A stretch of DNA of 43,718 nt from contig JANWJO010000169.1 of NCBI GenBank assembly GCA_025449435.1, positions 1 through 43,718 on the forward strand, written 5' to 3'. Both the position numbers and the translations under genes were made by a program. The stretch comes from Chloroflexota bacterium (GTDB taxonomy: Bacteria; Chloroflexota; UBA4733). Under the pieces are notes generated by a model that made no database searches, was not told where the DNA came from, and was given only the letters and a program-made list of their open reading frames with translations. Below are positions 7,569 through 16,069 of the stretch, piece by piece (positions within the stretch are counted from its first letter, which is position 1; every line of letters begins with the position of its first letter).

Positions 7569-9050
7569 TTGGCAATATCACGCGACGCGTTCAAAGACGG
7601 CAGGCAGTGGGAAGGAGGAAGCAAGGAAACTGCGGACCATGTTTCGCCGTGGCAGCGATGGTACGCTGGCGCGACTTGGCTTCGCCGTGTTGGCAACGCT
7701 GCCGCCCCCCAAGACCTAGAGCGCAGCCGCCGATTTCTGTTCCACGTTGTTGCCGTGCAGGTGGCTTTGGCGCTTGCTCTCGCAGCGGGCCTAGGCTTAT
7801 GGCATGGCAACATCTCGATGAGGGTACAACCCAGCGACATCGCCGCCGCAGTTGCTGTCGTGCCGGTCGCCACTGCCCAGGTGCAAACGGCAAACGCGCT
7901 CCAAGCGATGGTAAGTTCTCTGCGTCCAGACCGTCTAGCCCAGGCCCAGGTGGGCCGCGTGTCAGAACCTGCCTCTACCCCCAATCCTCCAACAATGACA
8001 CCAGCACCCAGGCAGGTGCAGCAAACCATCGGCGTCGCAGTGGCAGGCATCGGCGGGCAGGAGGAAGGGGTTGCAGTGGCCACAGACACACCGGAGCCTA
8101 CCGAAACCGCCACCGTAGCGCCGTCTGCCACACCCGCAATAAGGGCCACCGCGACGCCCACTGCTACCGCTTCGCCAACGGCATCGCCCAACCCCTACAG
8201 TGGCGATTCGCTCACCAATCTGGGCCGGGTGGCCGACGCTGCATGGGTCGATTGGCCCGCCTGGGTACCGGGTGAGGTCGTGAGGGCGGTTCCCGGGGTT
8301 GAGGGGACTGGTGTCTTTATCTGGCCAGTATATGGCGATATCTCCACGCCATACAGCAATTCCCACCTCGCTATCGACATTGCCGGGCCTACCGGCTCAC
8401 CGGTGGTAGCGAGCGACACTGGCACCGTGGTGTTTTCGGGCATCGACTACGGCGGCCTCGGTTATGCAGTCGAGATCGATCACGGCAATGGCTATATCTC
8501 TGCGTATGGACATAATTCCTACCTGGCCGTCCATGTTGGCCAGGTGGTCGTTCGTGGACAGCTCATCGCCTATCGCGGCTCGACGGGCCACAGTACCGGT
8601 CCACACGTGCACTTCGCCATCCATTACCGGGGCACACCGGTGAATCCGCTGTACTATCTGCGCAGCAATCCTGGTCCCGCCCCAGTTCCGGTGGCTATTG
8701 TGCCAAACCTAGCCGGTCTCACCCTTGCTCAGGCGAAATACCTGCTACAAGCCTATCCGTTTGCTTTCACGGTAGATCCTCCCGTTCCCTCGACGGCAGT
8801 ACCCACTGGCGCTGTCGTGAGGGTTGATCCAGCGGTTGGAACATTGGCTCCCGTTGGCACAGCCTTGCACATTGCGCTCAGTAGTGGCTCGGATCCGGAA
8901 ACTCCTGGCGCCACCGTTACCCCTGATGCGAAATCAACGCCAACAGCGACCAAGGGAACACCAGGGCCAGCAGTCACGCCAAATCCGGCCACGAGTTCGC
9001 CCACACCGAGCAGCACGGCCACACCGACGCCAGCGCCCAAGCGCGCGTAG
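7569..9050 (+). CDS. Membrane-anchored M23 peptidase with PASTA-like domain
   Basis: After a basic stretch (LERSRRFLF) comes one membrane anchor (VVAVQVALALALAAGLGLW), a Thr/Pro/Ala-rich extracellular spacer and a lysostaphin-type M23 domain. That domain has PVYGDISTPYSNSHLAIDIA (metal ligands H and D in HLAID), DHGNGYISAYGHNSYL and GSTGHSTGPHVHFAIHY (HxH ligand). Next is a PASTA-like unit (VPNLAGLTLAQAKYLL, GAVVRVDPAVGTLAPVG), which in other proteins binds cell-wall muropeptides, then a second Thr/Pro-rich tail. Likely a zinc endopeptidase acting on peptidoglycan outside the membrane. The start is uncertain: TTG 7569 follows AAGGTGG, while the open frame extends to GTG 7437 through sequence that looks non-coding. 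Confidence 0.87.
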   Translation: MAISRDAFKDGRQWEGGSKETADHVSPWQRWYAGATWLRRVGNAAAPQDLERSRRFLFHVVAVQVALALALAAGLGLWHGNISMRVQPSDIAAAVAVVPVATAQVQTANALQAMVSSLRPDRLAQAQVGRVSEPASTPNPPTMTPAPRQVQQTIGVAVAGIGGQEEGVAVATDTPEPTETATVAPSATPAIRATATPTATASPTASPNPYSGDSLTNLGRVADAAWVDWPAWVPGEVVRAVPGVEGTGVFIWPVYGDISTPYSNSHLAIDIAGPTGSPVVASDTGTVVFSGIDYGGLGYAVEIDHGNGYISAYGHNSYLAVHVGQVVVRGQLIAYRGSTGHSTGPHVHFAIHYRGTPVNPLYYLRSNPGPAPVPVAIVPNLAGLTLAQAKYLLQAYPFAFTVDPPVPSTAVPTGAVVRVDPAVGTLAPVGTALHIALSSGSDPETPGATVTPDAKSTPTATKGTPGPAVTPNPATSSPTPSSTATPTPAPKRA

Positions 9051-9090
9051 AGCCAGCGATGTCGCCGCGAGCTTGGAGGCATGCGGAACC

Positions 9091-9597
9091 CTAGCTGTCG
9101 CGGTCAGGCCCTGTTCCCGTGCCGGTCCGCCGCATGGCGGCGCCAGCTTGGTCGTCGAACACTTGGCGAGTGATTTGCATGTGGCCGACGTGCATGGCGG
9201 TATGTTCGAGCGTGTGATAGACGCACCAACGCACCGACACCGTGCGGCCGCGCCGCTCACGTTTCTCATCGAGTTGCGCGCTCGCAATGCTTTCCAGCCG
9301 AGCCTTCGAGCGCGCGAGCGAGTCGTCCATCAGTTGCTGCAGTTCGGCCGTAGTCTCGGCGGAAGACGCGTGGGCCGTCGCCAGGCCAGGCGGCACCTCC
9401 TCGCCTCCCACTACGGTGTCCAGCCACAGCCGCTGGACCTCCACGATGTGATGCACCAACCCTGCCAGCGAGTCGCAAGGGGTCGTCGCTGGCTTCCAGT
9501 TGATGGCCTCTTTGGAGGCATTCTGCAGCGCGTGCCCCGCAAACGTGTGCTGGTCCTCGAGTAAACGGATGATCTCCTCAGATTCGGCAGTGGCCAC
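9091..9597 (-). CDS. DinB-like four-helix metal-binding protein
   Basis: About 168 residues, predicted mostly helical, with histidines spaced as in the DinB/YfiT fold: LVHHIVEVQRLW in the second helix region and VYHTLEHTAMHVGHMQITRQ near the C-terminus. Family members bind a divalent metal through three histidines; some are thiol transferases (bacillithiol or mycothiol) and many are uncharacterised. The start is GTG 9597, preceded 8 nt upstream by AGGAAGGGAG; an ATG at 9639 would extend the protein by 14 residues over that site. Third gene of a leftward run after the dehydrogenase and cupin genes. Confidence 0.75.
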   Translation of the reverse strand: MATAESEEIIRLLEDQHTFAGHALQNASKEAINWKPATTPCDSLAGLVHHIVEVQRLWLDTVVGGEEVPPGLATAHASSAETTAELQQLMDDSLARSKARLESIASAQLDEKRERRGRTVSVRWCVYHTLEHTAMHVGHMQITRQVFDDQAGAAMRRTGTGTGPDRDS

Positions 9598-9643
9598 GGT
9601 GTCCGCTCCCTTCCTGCTCATTTCCAGTTTGGCGCTCAACGGG

Positions 9644-10309
9644 TCAACGAACTACAGACTCGGACGTACCGGCGCCGCGAATGGCAAATCGGTTCCAGGC
9701 ATCAGCCACAAGTGGTGTGTCACGAAACACCGGAAACAGCGCCGCCCAGATGCCATCGACAATCTGCCCCAGCGCTGCCTGTTCCTCGGACGACTGCTGG
9801 TGCGATTCCAACCGAGCGGTCAATTCCGCCAGGGCCCGAGCAGCTTTGGCGACAGAGTGCGACAGTTGGTCGATTGCTGCCGCTTGCTGCCGCGCCAGGT
9901 CAACGAGCGGAACGTTTTGGATTGATGCACGGTACTCGCTGTCACGCTGTGTGCTTCCTCCGTACCTCGCTGGCAGCCGCTCGCCGTCGTGCGACCAGAA
10001 GGTGTGTGTGGGCTCGACGTGGGGCGTGACCGACAGATAGAGCACCACCGGCTCATCGCCGAGGTTGCGTACTCGGTGGCGTTCACCGGCTCGCGAGAAG
10101 CAGAATTGGCCAGGATGCAGCACGGCCGTGTCGTCGCCAGACACCACCTCCAGGGTGCCTTGCAGCACCAGAAAGGCTTCGTGGCCCAAATCGTGGCTGT
10201 GGGCGTCGGCGGCTTCGTGCGGCCCCAGTTGCATGAAGCGGGCCCGGATCTCTGGCGTGATCTCCAGATTTTGGATGTCGGTGCGGTAGTCGAAGACGCG
10301 CAGCGGCAC
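9644..10309 (-). CDS. Cupin-domain protein
   Basis: 221 residues. The first ~105 form a cupin: LGPHEAADAHSHDLGHEAFL supplies the HxH...E metal ligands of motif 1, and PGQFCFSRAGERHRVRNLG supplies the motif 2 histidine. The C-terminal half is a long helical, probably coiled-coil segment (LARQQAAAIDQLSHSVAKAA) that is unusual for a simple cupin and may mediate oligomerisation. It could be a metal-dependent isomerase, dioxygenase or sugar-binding protein. It starts 3 nt after the stop of the Gfo/Idh/MocA gene, so the two are tightly coupled. Confidence 0.8.
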   Translation of the reverse strand: MPLRVFDYRTDIQNLEITPEIRARFMQLGPHEAADAHSHDLGHEAFLVLQGTLEVVSGDDTAVLHPGQFCFSRAGERHRVRNLGDEPVVLYLSVTPHVEPTHTFWSHDGERLPARYGGSTQRDSEYRASIQNVPLVDLARQQAAAIDQLSHSVAKAARALAELTARLESHQQSSEEQAALGQIVDGIWAALFPVFRDTPLVADAWNRFAIRGAGTSESVVR

Positions 10310-10312
10310 GGC

Positions 10313-11404
10313 TCAGGCCTCCTCTCGCTGACGGCGAGCCGTCAAGATGATCTCGCGCACCAATGCGGCGTCTGCACGCGCACCCTCAATGGTCGTGAGT
10401 GGCTGTGTACCGGTGGTGATGCACTGGTGGAAGTGCTCTAGTTCAAAGGTAAACCCTGGGTCGCGCGAGCGTACGATCTCCTTGCGCCAGGGGATGCCGC
10501 CGTCGCTGCCCTGCAAGGCGATGGTGGTCGGCAGCCCGCGCGAAAAGCCGGTTGGGAAGGTGATGATGACCCGACTCGCGGAGCCATACACTTCCAGAGA
10601 CTCCTGAAAATCCCACAGGTCGGGCAGGTCAACCCAAGTGGCTACGCAACGCACGCCGTTGGGGTAAGCCAACACCGTGGTGAACCCACGCCCATTGAGC
10701 CAGAGATCAGCGCTCACCACGCGCCGCGGCACACCAAAGATCGAGCGCAAGCAGCCTATATCATGTATCAAGCTGCCGATGAGCATGCCAAAGGCGTAGT
10801 GCTCGGTCTCCGTCACGTTGGGGCCGATGGCCCTCGCGATGGCGGCTTCCCGCCGTGCCGTCGTCTCTTGCGCGATGCCGGGTAGCACGTCGCTGAACCG
10901 CGCGATGCGGAAGTCACTCATGTGTAACGAGTTGTCCGGGTGCAAGTGATTAACTTGAATGAACCGAACATCCGGCATCGCCAAGATCTGCTCGCGGGCG
11001 AATTGGAACCCGGGTTCGTGCTGTTTCATGTAGCCAACCAGCGCCACGGTGCCGCTGCTGGCGAATGCCGCGCCTATGCGGTCAGCTTCTTCGACGGTGT
11101 AGCACATTGGCTTCTCGATGAGCGCATGCTTGCCAGCCGCAGCCACCGCTATGGCCGCATCCGTCTTGGGATCGGCGAGACATAAGATGACAGCCTCGAT
11201 ATCGCTTTGGAGGAACGCTTGTAGGTCGGTAAACCGTTGCGGCACGTGGAACCGGTTGCCCACGGCTTGAACCAGCTGGCCTGACACGTCACACACTGCG
11301 TGCAAGTCCCAGTGATCGTCACGTGCCGTGATGTTGGGGAGGTGCTGTGATTGGGCGATCGCGCCGCAGCCGAGGACGCCGATGCGAACCCGCCGGTTGG
11401 CCAC
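10313..11404 (-). CDS. Gfo/Idh/MocA-family NAD(P)-dependent dehydrogenase
   Basis: 363 residues with an N-terminal Rossmann fold (IGVLGCGAIAQSQHLPNI), the family's catalytic-lysine motif HALIEKPMCYT near residue 95, and a C-terminal alpha/beta domain with the helix IGSLIHDIGCLRSIFG. Family members oxidise or reduce sugars and cyclitols with NAD(P). Starts at GTG 11404, with GGGAAGGG upstream. First of a leftward run dehydrogenase - cupin - DinB-like, which suggests catabolism of a carbohydrate or similar small molecule; the substrate is unknown. Confidence 0.88.
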   Translation of the reverse strand: MANRRVRIGVLGCGAIAQSQHLPNITARDDHWDLHAVCDVSGQLVQAVGNRFHVPQRFTDLQAFLQSDIEAVILCLADPKTDAAIAVAAAGKHALIEKPMCYTVEEADRIGAAFASSGTVALVGYMKQHEPGFQFAREQILAMPDVRFIQVNHLHPDNSLHMSDFRIARFSDVLPGIAQETTARREAAIARAIGPNVTETEHYAFGMLIGSLIHDIGCLRSIFGVPRRVVSADLWLNGRGFTTVLAYPNGVRCVATWVDLPDLWDFQESLEVYGSASRVIITFPTGFSRGLPTTIALQGSDGGIPWRKEIVRSRDPGFTFELEHFHQCITTGTQPLTTIEGARADAALVREIILTARRQREEA

Positions 11405-11567
11405 TGCGAGATCACCCTTCCCTACCTGGTGCCTGAGTTGTCGGCAGGCTAAGAGTGTAGTCGCTAGGTGTGGAAATCGCTAGTTAGAGAGCACTGTGCA
11501 ACGACCTCCCAGCCCTCGTGAGCTACGCGAAGTCGAGAACCCGAGACTACCTGAGCGAAGCAGAGAC

Positions 11568-12737
11568 CTACGTTGGCGTTCCAGCCACGAATGCTATGCC
11601 CACAATCGACGCGATGGTTTGCAGAGCAAGCAACATGGAGGTCTTTCGCATCCCACGCTGCAGCGCAACGAGCAACATGAGCAGGGGAACTCCCATGGAA
11701 AGGCGTCCATAATGCACGAGCCCTGTCCATGACCAGGAAGTCATCAGTGCTACTTGCAGGCAGTTGAAGAACAGTGTCAGCGCTAGCGCGCTGTACTTCT
11801 GTCGCAACAACGACAGCGACCATACGGCGCCAGTGATCGCTGGAACGACGACGGTGAGGGTGAGATACACGTCTTCTATGAGATGCTTCGGTGGCACAGA
11901 TGCTGGAGACGTATAGGCGCCGAGAAATGGCACTACGGTGAGCTGTCCTGAGCTTCCCATCAGTCCAGGTTCCCCAAACGTGATCCAGAGCGCTACTTCC
12001 ACGCCAACAAATGCACCGGCCGGAAGGACTACGAGCCAAGCCAATTCCTTGCTTAAACCGCGCTGCCCGTTGACTATCCAGCCAACGCAAAATGCCACCA
12101 CGGCTATCATCGCGGTTTCCTTGGTGAGGACCGCAAGTGCGAGCGCGACGCCTGCTAGCTCCATACGTCGAGCTTCATGGCTGACAAAGGCAGCGAGCAG
12201 TAACGTCCAGAGCAACGCTTCGGACAAATCGAAGAAAAAGGCTGTGAGCACGCCGAGGCTTGCGGGAAATGCCAATCCCCATAGCAGCGACCGCTTGTAG
12301 CGTCGTGCCCATCGCGCCAGCATCTCCGTGCCTATCGCCGCGGCAATCACGTTCACCACTACCAAGCCGAAGGCTGACCATCCTGGTTGGTTCAAGCTGA
12401 GCAAGCGAGCCAGAGCCGGGTACAGCGGCCGCTGATAGCGATAGGCCATGTCCGCTGAGCTCAGCAGCCGGGAAAGCGTGGTCACTCCGAAGTGAGTATC
12501 GTGGGCCATGGCATAGAAGATGGCGCCGTCAGAAGGAGCTCCCAAGTGGACAAACCAGGCGAAGGACGCGGGAAACTCCAGGCCGATGCCGAGAGCCATT
12601 ACGGCGTAGGCGAGGATAGCAATTACACACGGAGGAGTCGGGAGTCCAGTGAAAACTGGGCGCCGCGTGATACCGGACCATGGAAGCAGCACGTCGTGCA
12701 CACTCGATGAAGCGTTGCGAACTGCTGACCTGAGCAA
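11568..12737 (-). CDS. Polytopic membrane protein, GT-C-glycosyltransferase-like
   Basis: 389 residues with roughly ten hydrophobic helices. Between helices 1 and 2 is a loop with LGAPSDGAIFYAMAHD and MAYRYQRPLYPALARLL, a layout seen in GT-C type (lipid-linked sugar) transferases where an acidic residue in the first extracellular loop is catalytic. No exact family is recognised. It appears to stand alone: 163 nt of non-coding sequence separates it from the dehydrogenase gene downstream. Start TTG 12737 follows GAGAGG; an internal GTG is possible. Confidence 0.62.
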   Translation of the reverse strand: MLRSAVRNASSSVHDVLLPWSGITRRPVFTGLPTPPCVIAILAYAVMALGIGLEFPASFAWFVHLGAPSDGAIFYAMAHDTHFGVTTLSRLLSSADMAYRYQRPLYPALARLLSLNQPGWSAFGLVVVNVIAAAIGTEMLARWARRYKRSLLWGLAFPASLGVLTAFFFDLSEALLWTLLLAAFVSHEARRMELAGVALALAVLTKETAMIAVVAFCVGWIVNGQRGLSKELAWLVVLPAGAFVGVEVALWITFGEPGLMGSSGQLTVVPFLGAYTSPASVPPKHLIEDVYLTLTVVVPAITGAVWSLSLLRQKYSALALTLFFNCLQVALMTSWSWTGLVHYGRLSMGVPLLMLLVALQRGMRKTSMLLALQTIASIVGIAFVAGTPT

Positions 12738-12882
12738 AGGGGGTGCCTCTCAACAGGACTCGTGCGGGCATCTTCGCAAGCGCATACCTATTGTGCAGCA
12801 ACCAGCTTGGCAAGCTCAATAGCACATGAGAGGTAGCAGTAGTCCGCTCTCCCCAATGCAGGGCACAAGCACGTCCTATCCA

Positions 12883-13287
12883 TCATCCCCTCTGCACAAT
12901 GCGCACGCTCTGTGTCGTGGGCCTCGCCACGTTGACAATGCGCTCAACCACCATCAGTGGGTCGCCATCACCACATAACTGCACGTCCAGCAGGAGCAAT
13001 CGATCCTCAGGCCAGCTGTGTATGCTGGCATGCGACTGCGCGAGCAGAGCGAACCCTGTAAAGCCGGCAGGCTGGAAGCGATGCACGGTAGCGTTCAGGA
13101 TTTGCACCCCAACACTGTCGAGTGCAGCGAGCAATTCCGGCCAGAGTGGCTCGGGAGTGCGTAGCTTGCCATCAGTTGGCAGCCACAGGTCGGCGAGAAC
13201 GTGCCGGTGAATCACCTGTTTCTCCTTGCGCGGTCGCCGTCGAAGACTCGTGTCCGGCAGGTCAGCACCACTCGGCTCTTGTGTCAC
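12883..13287 (-). CDS. speD: S-adenosylmethionine decarboxylase proenzyme (bacterial short form)
   Basis: 134 residues. The processing and active-site block reads LLAQSHASIHSWPED, matching the family pattern ESHLTIHTWPE. Ser85 would become the pyruvoyl group after self-cleavage, His90 is the processing histidine, and Cys105 (QLCGDGDP) is the proton donor. The residue before the cleavage site is Gln84 where Glu is usual. The pyruvoyl enzyme makes decarboxylated SAM, the aminopropyl donor for spermidine. No spermidine synthase gene is in the window. The N-terminal ~22 residues are basic and may be over-annotated. Divergent from the DUF1232 gene across a 53-nt gap containing an inverted repeat. 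Confidence 0.85.
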   Translation of the reverse strand: MTQEPSGADLPDTSLRRRPRKEKQVIHRHVLADLWLPTDGKLRTPEPLWPELLAALDSVGVQILNATVHRFQPAGFTGFALLAQSHASIHSWPEDRLLLLDVQLCGDGDPLMVVERIVNVARPTTQSVRIVQRG

Positions 13288-13294
13288 CCGAGTA

Positions 13295-13309
13295 CACGTA
13301 CAATACGTG
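13295..13309. promoter_or_regulatory. Inverted repeat CACGTA-CAA-TACGTG between divergent genes
   Basis: A perfect 6-bp inverted repeat with a 3-nt spacer lies between speD and the DUF1232 gene. Its centre contains TACAAT, a plausible -10 box for the rightward gene (ATG 13341), so a bound regulator could affect both directions. No candidate regulator is nearby. Confidence 0.35.
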
Positions 13310-13340
13310 CATGCACTGCTCGTAAGGAACGGATGTACAA

Positions 13341-13685
13341 ATGGCAGAAAAAAAGCCAGCCTTGCCAGGCTTGCCTGTAGGCATTGCCGGCGCCTTAAAA
13401 CTCCTCCCGTTGCTCTGGAAGTACGGCAGTTTGACCTGGAGCCTCATGCAAGATCGGCGCGTGCCGGTATATGCCCGGGTCGCTTTGATCGTCGGGCTGG
13501 GACTCGTGTTTTCGCCGCTGGATTTGTTGCCCAGTTCGATACCCTTCGTGGGCCAGATCAGCGACATCGTCATGCTGCTCGCAGTGCTCCAAATATTCCT
13601 GCGCCTGGTGCCAGCCAGCGTGGTGGACGAGCACATTACCAAGCTTGGACTCGAAGGCCAGGTGAAGGTGCTGTTGCGGATGTAG
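13341..13685 (+). CDS. DUF1232 (YkvA-like) membrane protein
   Basis: 114 residues. The core DRRVPVYARVALIVGLG followed by FSPLDLLPSSIPFVGQISD is the DUF1232 signature (compare SPIDLIPDFIPVLG in the family), with two short hydrophobic segments. Function is unknown in the family. AAGGA lies ~12 nt before ATG 13341. The next gene starts 56 nt downstream on the same strand and is probably co-transcribed. Confidence 0.82.
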   Translation: MAEKKPALPGLPVGIAGALKLLPLLWKYGSLTWSLMQDRRVPVYARVALIVGLGLVFSPLDLLPSSIPFVGQISDIVMLLAVLQIFLRLVPASVVDEHITKLGLEGQVKVLLRM

Positions 13686-13741
13686 TCACGGCTACCTCAC
13701 CTCGCTCGATTGGATGGCGCAGTGCTAGGAACGAAGAAGCA

Positions 13742-14206
13742 GTGGCAGATATCTGGTCAGCGGTTGTCCGGTATCTCTTTCAACAACCAGGCGTCGATTT
13801 CAGTTATAACACCGCGTTTCTCGTTGGCATCGGCCTAGTCGTTGTGTGGGGCGGCTACCACTATGTCTTGGAGGAGCGCCGGCGGTTTCGCCACCACGAG
13901 CCGGTGCTCCATTTTCTGGATAGTTCGTTGCGGTGGGTCGCGGCTCTCGCCGCCATCACCGCGATCGTGCTGTTTGCTCGCCACACCAATGCGCCGGTCA
14001 TCTCCTGGCGCATCTGGCTCATCCTCACCGTCATCGCCTGGGGCGTGGCGTATCTGCTGATGCTGGGCCGCATGTACCGACGACTGCCCAAAGCGCTCGC
14101 CGCGCACGATAACGAGCTTCTCAAGCGAAGTTACCTGGCACCGCCGAACCAAAAGCAGGTAGCCAATGCGAGCAACCGGCGGCCAGCGTCCACACCGCGC
14201 AATTAG
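13742..14206 (+). CDS. Small membrane protein, function unknown
   Basis: 154 residues from GTG 13742 (preceded by GGAACGAAG). Three predicted membrane helices: AFLVGIGLVVVWGGYHYVL, WVAALAAITAIVLFA and IWLILTVIAWGVAYLLMLG. The loop has EERRRFRHHEPVLHFLDSS, and the C-terminus is basic and polar. No family recognised. The frame is open much further upstream, but that part overlaps the DUF1232 gene and looks non-coding. Confidence 0.62.
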   Translation: MADIWSAVVRYLFQQPGVDFSYNTAFLVGIGLVVVWGGYHYVLEERRRFRHHEPVLHFLDSSLRWVAALAAITAIVLFARHTNAPVISWRIWLILTVIAWGVAYLLMLGRMYRRLPKALAAHDNELLKRSYLAPPNQKQVANASNRRPASTPRN

Positions 14207-14215
14207 GCGATGTCG

Positions 14216-14980
14216 TTATCCGGCCACGCGCGCGCTGGCAAGCTCGGACCGTGCGGCAGCAGCGAGCAAGCGGCTGTCAGTCGACATCCCCAGGAACGTG
14301 AATCCTTCGATCGCGCGCCGCTGTGCATCGGCGCCGCTATATGTTTGGATGCCGGCCGACTTGCCGGTTGCTCGTGCAGCACGCAACACGCTTTGGATCG
14401 CTTCCTCGACATCCGCTGGTAGGCTGGCGTGCTCCGGCCCGTGCCCGAAGGAGATACTGAGGTCGTTAGGCCCGATGAACGCCCCATCGATTCCGGGAAC
14501 GGACAGGATGTCTACAGCGTTGGCTATCGCCAGTTGCGTCTCCAACATCACGATGAGCGCGAGCTCGTCATTTGACGCAGCAAAGTAGTCGCCGCCGCCG
14601 TACGTCAAGCCGCGCGGCGCACCCCAACTGCGTGACCCGAGTGCCGGGTAGCGCGCCGCGTCGACGGCCGCCCGTGCTTCAATGGCCGTGTTCACCAGTG
14701 GTACCACCACGCCATAGGCCCCCATATCTAGTGCACGGCCGATGGGCCACGGGTCATTGCGCGGCACCCGTACCAGTGGTGTGGCCGATGTGGTGCTCGC
14801 TGCCTGTAACAGGGGCACGAGGTCGGTGAGTGCATTTTCGCCGTGTTGCAAGTCGATCAGCAAGAAATCAAACCCGGCGTGCCCAAGGTTTTCGACCGCC
14901 AGTGCACTGCGCAGGCTCACCATAGTGCCTATCGCTGCCTGCCCGTTCCGCCACCTGGTCTTGACGTTGCTGTGCCGCAT
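14216..14980 (-). CDS. HpcH/HpaI-family aldolase (class II, pyruvate-type)
   Basis: 254 residues forming a (beta/alpha)8 barrel. Signatures: FDFLLIDLQHGENAL (catalytic His), ATPLVRVPRNDPWPIGRALDMGA (the Arg contacting pyruvate), LIVMLETQLAIAN (metal-ligand Glu) and IDGAFIGPNDLSISFG (metal-ligand Asp nearby). Such enzymes cleave 2-keto-3-deoxy acids into pyruvate and an aldehyde using a divalent metal, in aromatic or sugar-acid degradation. GAGGAG lies 10 nt before ATG 14980, and a TATGCT box occurs at 15050-15055. Converges with the preceding membrane-protein gene, 9 nt apart. Confidence 0.88.
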   Translation of the reverse strand: MRHSNVKTRWRNGQAAIGTMVSLRSALAVENLGHAGFDFLLIDLQHGENALTDLVPLLQAASTTSATPLVRVPRNDPWPIGRALDMGAYGVVVPLVNTAIEARAAVDAARYPALGSRSWGAPRGLTYGGGDYFAASNDELALIVMLETQLAIANAVDILSVPGIDGAFIGPNDLSISFGHGPEHASLPADVEEAIQSVLRAARATGKSAGIQTYSGADAQRRAIEGFTFLGMSTDSRLLAAAARSELASARVAG

Positions 14981-15121
14981 CGCAGGCTACTCCTCACCGG
15001 TTCAAAACGTGTCCTGCCCAACACTGGCAGGCACCGAACCACAAGCGCTAGCATAGACAGCGGGGTACGTGCATGCCATACGCGCCTGCCGTCCGTGCCA
15101 GCGTTGTTGGAGAAGGTGTGC

Positions 15122-16057
15122 ATGAACCCGCTTAAAGTGTTTTCTGGGAGCTCCTCCGTCGAACTCACTAACCTGGTGTGCGCCGAGCTTGGCCAGCCTG
15201 CTGGAGCCGTCGAGCGCACCAAGTACTACAACGATTGCACGTTTGTGCGCATCCAGGAAAACGTTCGTGGCTGCGACGCCTACGTCATACAGTCAGCAGG
15301 GCCTCCGGTGAACGAGCACTTGGTCGAGCTGCTCATGCTGGTCGACGCGCTCAAGCTTGCCTCCGCCCGCCGGATTACGGCCGTCATGCCGTTCTTCTTC
15401 TACGGGCAGTCTGACCAGAAGGACGTGGGACGCATCTCGATCACTGCGCGGCTCGTCGCTGACCTCCTGGAAGCTGCCGGAGTGGATCGTGTGTTGACCA
15501 TCGATCTGCACGCGGCCCAAATCCAGGGCTTCATGCGTTGCCCAACCGACCAACTCACCGCCGTGCCGTTGATTTGCGATGCCCTGGCAAAAACGGACCT
15601 CACCGATACCGTGGCTGCCTCAACCGACGTCGGCCGTGCCAAGCGCGTGCGCGAATTCGCTCGCCGCTTAGATATTGGCCTGGCCATTGTGGACAAGGAA
15701 CGCCTCGATTCCGAACACGTGGTGGCCCGGCACGTCATCGGTGACGTGCGCGGCAAGCGCGTCCTGTTGTTTGATGACATCATTGGTACCGGCGGATCGC
15801 TGCTCGAAGCGACACGGCTGTTGCTCGACCACGGTGCTCGCGAAGTGACGGCTGGTGCGGTGCACGCTGTCCTCGCGCGTGACGCCGTGCAACGGCTGCT
15901 ACAGTCCCCGCTGACGGGCGTCATCATCACCGACACGCTGCCACAGGCCCTGCGTACACCACGCCAGAAATTTTCCGTGGTCTCCGTTGCGCCGCTCATG
16001 GCCAGCGCAATCAAGCGCATCCACGACGACGAGTCGGTGAGCGCGCTCTTTACCTGA
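15122..16057 (+). CDS. prs: Ribose-phosphate pyrophosphokinase (PRPP synthetase)
   Basis: 311 residues from ATG 15122, preceded by GGAGAAGG at 5 nt. Both Rossmann-like halves are present: MNPLKVFSGSSSVELTNLV, RISITARLVADLLEAAGVDR with VLTIDLHAAQIQGF, and the PRPP loop VLLFDDIIGTGGSLLEA. It makes PRPP from ribose 5-phosphate and ATP for nucleotide, His and Trp synthesis. The ATP-contact segment reads FFYGQSDQKDVG, with Gln where Arg is usual (YxRSDKK or YARQDRK types), so this is a divergent member. No other purine or pyrimidine genes lie beside it. Confidence 0.85.
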   Translation: MNPLKVFSGSSSVELTNLVCAELGQPAGAVERTKYYNDCTFVRIQENVRGCDAYVIQSAGPPVNEHLVELLMLVDALKLASARRITAVMPFFFYGQSDQKDVGRISITARLVADLLEAAGVDRVLTIDLHAAQIQGFMRCPTDQLTAVPLICDALAKTDLTDTVAASTDVGRAKRVREFARRLDIGLAIVDKERLDSEHVVARHVIGDVRGKRVLLFDDIIGTGGSLLEATRLLLDHGAREVTAGAVHAVLARDAVQRLLQSPLTGVIITDTLPQALRTPRQKFSVVSVAPLMASAIKRIHDDESVSALFT

Positions 16058-16069
16058 CCCGCTGCCCGG

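Noticed and set aside
13226..13741. Long N-terminal extension of the small membrane-protein gene
   Set aside because: It overlaps the DUF1232 gene, is Arg-rich and Ala-rich, and a good start lies at 13742.
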